Origin: UMGS1387 sp045539625
Lineage (GTDB): Bacteria; Bacillota; Clostridia; Oscillospirales; CAG-382
Assembly: GCA_045539625.1 (NCBI GenBank)
Contig: JAZQFS010000062.1
Coordinates: forward strand, 1 to 10,965
Direction of reading: 5' to 3'
Length of the DNA stretch: 10,965 nucleotides
Position numbers and translations under genes: made by a program. The notes beneath the pieces were generated by a model that worked only from the letters and a program-made list of their open reading frames with translations, was not told the DNA's origin and ran no database searches. Positions 6,600 through 10,965 of the stretch are shown here, in pieces (the first letter of the stretch is position 1; every line of letters begins with the position of its first letter).

Positions 6600-9500
6600 T
6601 TATTCCACTACGGTAACAACGATATTGTCAACCATATAGGACATATTGATGGGATTTGCATCATCACCCTGAGGATTTGCGAAGATGGTGAAAAAGTCGT
6701 TGCTTCTGTCAATAGCTGCTTCTGAAATAGTATGCTCGCAGGTAAGGTGTACCCAACCGTCGACTGTGGAAGCAGTAACTCTTGCATCGTTCAAGGGGTG
6801 ATCCATCATTGTCTTGAAATTGCCGCTGCTGTCCTTATCGGTATATCTGAAGTTTACAACAAACGTACCGTTTGTGACAGGGTTGCCGTTTTGGTCAGAA
6901 ACAGCCTTGATATCAACATCAATTCTATACTTTACACTGGGCTTAAACCGAGTAGGTACAATAAAGTATGACCACGACTTTTTATTGCTTACGGTAGGTG
7001 TGAGCAAGTAAGCTTTATTACCCTGCTTTTCGTCATCTTCAACTATGGAAACTTCACAGTTACCCGATGTAGCATCGTGATTGCCTGTAATACTTTCCGC
7101 ATCGGGATTCTTGATGTAGAAGGGATTGCCCTCGTCAGCCGCCATAAGAAGCTTAAGCTGTTCAGCCTTTTCCTTTGCAGCCGCTTCAACCTTTGCTTCC
7201 ATTTCGGGATCAACTATCATTCTTACATAGTCTATTTCATAAAAGCCCGGACGGTTTGTGGGGTCAATACGAAGGGAGTTGATATTGCCGGTCCACTTTT
7301 CATTGCCGGTCATATCAAGTTCGATGTTGTAGTAGCCTTCGTCGTCGGGAGTAAGGTCATTGAGGTTTGCTCGCACCGTCTTTGATTCGCTAAGCCCTGC
7401 TTCAAGGCTTGTTGCAAAGTAAAGCGTAAGAAGATTATCCGCCGTGTTTTCATCGTCAAATGTAGGTCTTACTCTAATCTGACACTTGTTGTAGTATTCA
7501 GCGGGGAAATTAACGGATTTAATGAAAATCTGCGGGTCAAAGCCTGTCTTTGTTGAAGAAACAGGACTTGCGGTAAAGAAGATGTTGCCACCTGTTACCG
7601 CACCCTGACCACAGTTAATAGCCCAGCCTTCAAGGTCGTTGGCAACATTAAATTCCCACTGGTTTTCGACTCTTGAAGTAAGCGCTTCCTTGATGGACTT
7701 ATCTCTGACCGTGATTTCGACGCCGCGTTCATTTGTCTTATATTCAACGCCTGCGTTCTTATAGATAAACATTACGGGAACCTTTACAAGTCCGTCGTAA
7801 AGCTCAATCTTGGAAGCAAGAGTCATTTCCTTGCCGTCAACAAGCGCCTTGTCGCTGCCAACATTAAATTCAAAGGTTGTACCTGTGTGAGCCTTCACTA
7901 TAAGCTTGCCTGTGAATCTGTTCCACTTGTGGTACATATTCTGCAAGGTGTAGAAGCCTTCAGAAGGATTACCTGCAACAAATACTTCATCGCCCACCTT
8001 TGTATATCTTTCCTTGGGGAAGCTCATCTTATAGCTGTCAACGTCAATTGTAAAGGCATCCTTGTTTCTGTTAGACAAGAATTCAATTGACTTGATATAG
8101 AACTTCTGAACATCGTCACATGGGTCAAATCTCAACTCTTTGATTGTGCCGTTCCAGTAGCTGTTCTTGCTAAGGTCGATTATAATTTCAGCATATTCAC
8201 CGTTTTCACTCTGGCAATTGAAACTATAGCCCTTTGAGCCTGACCAATCCTTGTCGCCGGACTGCTTAAAGAAGAGGTTACCGCTGGCTGAACCTTTTTC
8301 ATGTTTCATAACAATTCTGCAGTACTTGGCTTCATCCGCATCAATTGCAATTGCTTCCATGACAACGTTCTTAATGGCACCGTCTCTTGTGGTAGTAGAT
8401 GCAACGAGAGCTTTTTCAGCTTCGTCATATACAGGGTATGTGCAGTTCATCATGCTGCTCCACAGTGAACATTCGTCTTTATTTTCAAAGTTGAAAACAT
8501 AAACGGGCTCGTTGTTGGCAATGGAGGAAGCACCGCCGTTAGCAAGCTGAAGCTTTCTCATGGAAGTATGAGTACCTGCATAGAGGTAACCAAGTCTTGC
8601 CTTCTGATTATCGGTAGGCTCAATATCAAAGTGCTTACTGTCGTCCTTGCCTGCAACAGAAGAGAATACCGCACGGTTGGCATCCACATAGCCGAACTTA
8701 TTGAGGTTAGCAGGCATAATGTAGTGACCTTCGCCGTATTCGTTCCATGTGGTATGGAATACGAACTTGCCCATCCATTCCTTGCCTTCACGTGCCTCGA
8801 TTCTGGGAAGATAATCGCTCTTTGCCCATTCCATAACTGCCTTATGTTCTTCAGCGGTAGCATAAGGAGTTCTTTCTTCAGTCCATCCGATGTCGTTAAA
8901 GCCTACACCGATGCAAGGAAGAAGTGAAAGTGTGCCTGCGTTAAACGCAGCGTTCATACATTCAATCTGATACTTTGAGCTGTAAGCGTTTTCACCGAAG
9001 GTGTAGCTGAGAAGAGCATCTGCACCAACATTCTTCATCTTCTTGTTGGTATCGGCATTTGCACCTCTGTCGGTAAAGAAGATAATCATATCGTCATAGC
9101 CGAGCTTCTTGATATCTTCTCTCATAAATTCAATTGCCTTCTTGGCACCCTCTTCACCGCCCATGTTTTCAATAAACTTGCCGTAGCGGTAAATTGTGAG
9201 AGGAGCTTTATTGTCAATTCTTAAGTATCTGTCATCGCTGAAGTACCATTCACACCAGTAAGGCCATACGTAATCGTAGAAAAATTCAGGGCTCTTGAAG
9301 CTGCAGCTTGCATTTTCCCACATAATCACCATATCGCACATATCGGAATACTTTGCGTTGAAATATCCGTCAAGAATTGCAGAAGCAAGTCTTGTGTTCT
9401 TAATGGGAGCTTTGCCCTGCGTGCCGAGATACCAGCAGTAGTGCTGGAAGTCGTAGCCGTGCTCGGAAAGGAACTTGATTTCCCAGTCAGCAACCTCAGG

Positions 9501-10965
9501 AAGACCTTCATCATAGTAGCCGAGAACAGGCTGGTTTTCCTCGTAGCCGTCAATGCAGTACCAGCCGTAGTGTGTTCCTTCTCTCCAGAGAGAGCATACA
9601 CTCATGCCGACAATCCATTCATCATCTGTTACGGGAACGGGTGTAGGCACATAGTCGGCATAATCAAATACGTTGTAAAGCTCGGCATCGTCAACAAGCA
9701 TTGTTCCCTTGCCCTCAAATGCAATAACAATTGAGTCAACTGAATCTTCATTGAAGGCAACAGTCTGTGTCTTCTTGCCGTTTATCTTGATAAGAGCGGT
9801 ATTTGCGGCGGTGTCTGCCTCAACTCTTACCTGCTGCCATACAGCATTATTAAACTTTCTGAGCTCCTTGCCCTGAGAAACAAACTTTCCGTCACCGGAA
9901 GCAGTAACCTTAACAGCTTCCTTTTCGCCGTTGTAAAGTGCAACGTACGCAGGCTGTCCCTCGGGAACAAGCAAGAAGGTTTCATATACAAACTTATCTG
10001 TAACAGGTGCGAACTTCTTTGTCATTTTACCTGCATCGGTAATTGCAACACCCATAACATCATAGTTTGACGATGTATCAACGGGAGTAGTCTTTACATT
10101 ACCTTCAACAGACCAACCGAAAGGAGCTTTTCCTTCCTTGTTTGTTCTGAATACGTCAAATACATCGTAGTTTACCCACATATGTACAGCACCCATGGAA
10201 AGAGTTCCCTCTAATTCTTTGGTTGTACCTGCGGTAAGTGTTGCAAGATCCTTGACAGGATTAAGAGGATATGTTCCAACCTCAACGCCGTCAATGGCAA
10301 TATACATTGTATCGTTGTCAAGGTCAAGCTCGGTGTAAGCCCATACAGCACCTCCTGTAAGACTGATGCCCAAATCATATTCCTTATCGCTGATAAAGAA
10401 CAGCTTTGCGTTTTTGTGTACAAGCTCCGCAAACACCTTGCCGTCGCTGTCCTTAAACATAAACTTAGAGCCGCTGCCTGCAACCGAGAAGTTAAGCTCG
10501 GTCATAACCTTGCCCTTTGTCTGTACTTTAACTTCTCTATGAGCGTAAATCACTCTCTTGTCGGAGTCGTCTGTAAGAACAGGCTTGATTGAGCCTACTT
10601 CGTTGAAGGCTGATGAGCCAAGGTCTTCAACAAGCCAGCCTGAGCCAAAATAAGTTCCGCTGTGCGGAGCCTTGCCAAAGCTGTAGTCTTCGATAAGGAA
10701 CACAGCCTGTTCTCTGTCGCCGTATTCAAGGAGCTTGCCTTCCTTGCGGTTTTCGGGAAGTGCTACTCTGTTGATAATAGCAGCGGTTTCACTTCTCTTG
10801 ATGGGGTTTGTTGCATAGAAGTTACCGTAATCGTCAGAGCCGAGAACAACACCTGCCTTATAAAGCATCATAAGGTCATCGTAGTATTCTTCTGTTTCCG
10901 CAACGTCGGGAATATCCTTGATGTCATTCTTAGCGGCAAAATATTCGTCAGGCATTGCCTTTGCG
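6600..10965 (-). CDS. Giant SLH-anchored GH99/WbsX-like protein, start beyond right edge (1454+ aa visible)
   Basis: This is a paralogue of the protein at 497-5683, missing roughly its first 140 residues (signal peptide and two SLH repeats). Residues are numbered here from the methionine at 10955, which is internal: the upstream codons A-K-A continue the homology. Residues 15-70 are the third SLH repeat. About 105-270 and 280-430 are two LamG-like modules. About 447-765 is the GH99/WbsX-like barrel ending in W-N-E-Y-G-E-G, with glutamates E739 and E742. About 818-958 and 1098-1250 are W-x-G-[TN]...DP beta-sandwiches. About 966-1084 resembles the copper amine oxidase N-terminal stalk. About 1249-1272 is a charged helix. 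About 1276-1450 is a CBM4/9-like jelly roll that ends the protein. It therefore lacks the last sandwich of its paralogue, and the inferred full length is about 1590 residues. A hairpin terminator follows the stop. It is probably a wall-attached glycosidase of unknown substrate. Confidence 0.93.
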   Translation of the reverse strand, partial: AKAMPDEYFAAKNDIKDIPDVAETEEYYDDLMMLYKAGVVLGSDDYGNFYATNPIKRSETAAIINRVALPENRKEGKLLEYGDREQAVFLIEDYSFGKAPHSGTYFGSGWLVEDLGSSAFNEVGSIKPVLTDDSDKRVIYAHREVKVQTKGKVMTELNFSVAGSGSKFMFKDSDGKVFAELVHKNAKLFFISDKEYDLGISLTGGAVWAYTELDLDNDTMYIAIDGVEVGTYPLNPVKDLATLTAGTTKELEGTLSMGAVHMWVNYDVFDVFRTNKEGKAPFGWSVEGNVKTTPVDTSSNYDVMGVAITDAGKMTKKFAPVTDKFVYETFLLVPEGQPAYVALYNGEKEAVKVTASGDGKFVSQGKELRKFNNAVWQQVRVEADTAANTALIKINGKKTQTVAFNEDSVDSIVIAFEGKGTMLVDDAELYNVFDYADYVPTPVPVTDDEWIVGMSVCSLWREGTHYGWYCIDGYEENQPVLGYYDEGLPEVADWEIKFLSEHGYDFQHYCWYLGTQGKAPIKNTRLASAILDGYFNAKYSDMCDMVIMWENASCSFKSPEFFYDYVWPYWCEWYFSDDRYLRIDNKAPLTIYRYGKFIENMGGEEGAKKAIEFMREDIKKLGYDDMIIFFTDRGANADTNKKMKNVGADALLSYTFGENAYSSKYQIECMNAAFNAGTLSLLPCIGVGFNDIGWTEERTPYATAEEHKAVMEWAKSDYLPRIEAREGKEWMGKFVFHTTWNEYGEGHYIMPANLNKFGYVDANRAVFSSVAGKDDSKHFDIEPTDNQKARLGYLYAGTHTSMRKLQLANGGASSIANNEPVYVFNFENKDECSLWSSMMNCTYPVYDEAEKALVASTTTRDGAIKNVVMEAIAIDADEAKYCRIVMKHEKGSASGNLFFKQSGDKDWSGSKGYSFNCQSENGEYAEIIIDLSKNSYWNGTIKELRFDPCDDVQKFYIKSIEFLSNRNKDAFTIDVDSYKMSFPKERYTKVGDEVFVAGNPSEGFYTLQNMYHKWNRFTGKLIVKAHTGTTFEFNVGSDKALVDGKEMTLASKIELYDGLVKVPVMFIYKNAGVEYKTNERGVEITVRDKSIKEALTSRVENQWEFNVANDLEGWAINCGQGAVTGGNIFFTASPVSSTKTGFDPQIFIKSVNFPAEYYNKCQIRVRPTFDDENTADNLLTLYFATSLEAGLSESKTVRANLNDLTPDDEGYYNIELDMTGNEKWTGNINSLRIDPTNRPGFYEIDYVRMIVDPEMEAKVEAAAKEKAEQLKLLMAADEGNPFYIKNPDAESITGNHDATSGNCEVSIVEDDEKQGNKAYLLTPTVSNKKSWSYFIVPTRFKPSVKYRIDVDIKAVSDQNGNPVTNGTFVVNFRYTDKDSSGNFKTMMDHPLNDARVTASTVDGWVHLTCEHTISEAAIDRSNDFFTIFANPQGDDANPINMSYMVDNIVVTVVE

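Overview
The window comes from a Gram-positive bacterium, most likely an uncultured or gut-type clostridium. The reasons are strong AGGAG-type ribosome binding sites, sigma-A promoters with extended -10 boxes, Rho-independent terminators, and very large secreted proteins that begin with a signal peptide and S-layer homology (SLH) repeats. The species cannot be named from the sequence. All supported genes lie on the minus strand, so the window is transcribed from right to left.

Layout in the direction of transcription: (1) 10965-6600 holds the 3' nine-tenths of a giant SLH-anchored protein with a GH99/WbsX-like glycosidase domain; its start lies beyond the right edge, and a hairpin terminator follows its stop. 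(2) 6414-5773 is a small cytoplasmic HAD-superfamily phosphatase with its own near-consensus promoter. (3) 5683-497 is a complete 1728-residue paralogue of the first protein, carrying one extra C-terminal module, and it ends in a strong terminator. (4) 314-1 is the signal peptide and first SLH repeats of a third paralogue, with its own near-consensus promoter; it runs off the left edge.

The two well-covered giants share this order: SLH triad, two LamG-like beta-sandwich modules, GH99/WbsX-like barrel, a beta-sandwich with a W-x-G-[TN] / DP signature, a copper-amine-oxidase-N-like stalk domain, a second W-x-G-[TN] sandwich, a charged helical linker, and a CBM4/9-like jelly roll. The protein at 497-5683 then adds a third W-x-G-[TN] sandwich. 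The inferred biology is a tandemly duplicated set of cell-surface glycan-active enzymes held on secondary cell-wall polymer. Each appears to be its own transcription unit, and the enzymes may differ in substrate or be used alternately. The HAD gene may handle a sugar phosphate, but nothing in the sequence ties it to the giants.

No RNA genes, CRISPR arrays, insertion sequences or plus-strand genes were found. No gene-free stretch exceeds 190 bases. The three intergenic gaps hold the terminators and promoters listed below, plus a set of three helically phased 8-bp repeats upstream of the HAD promoter.
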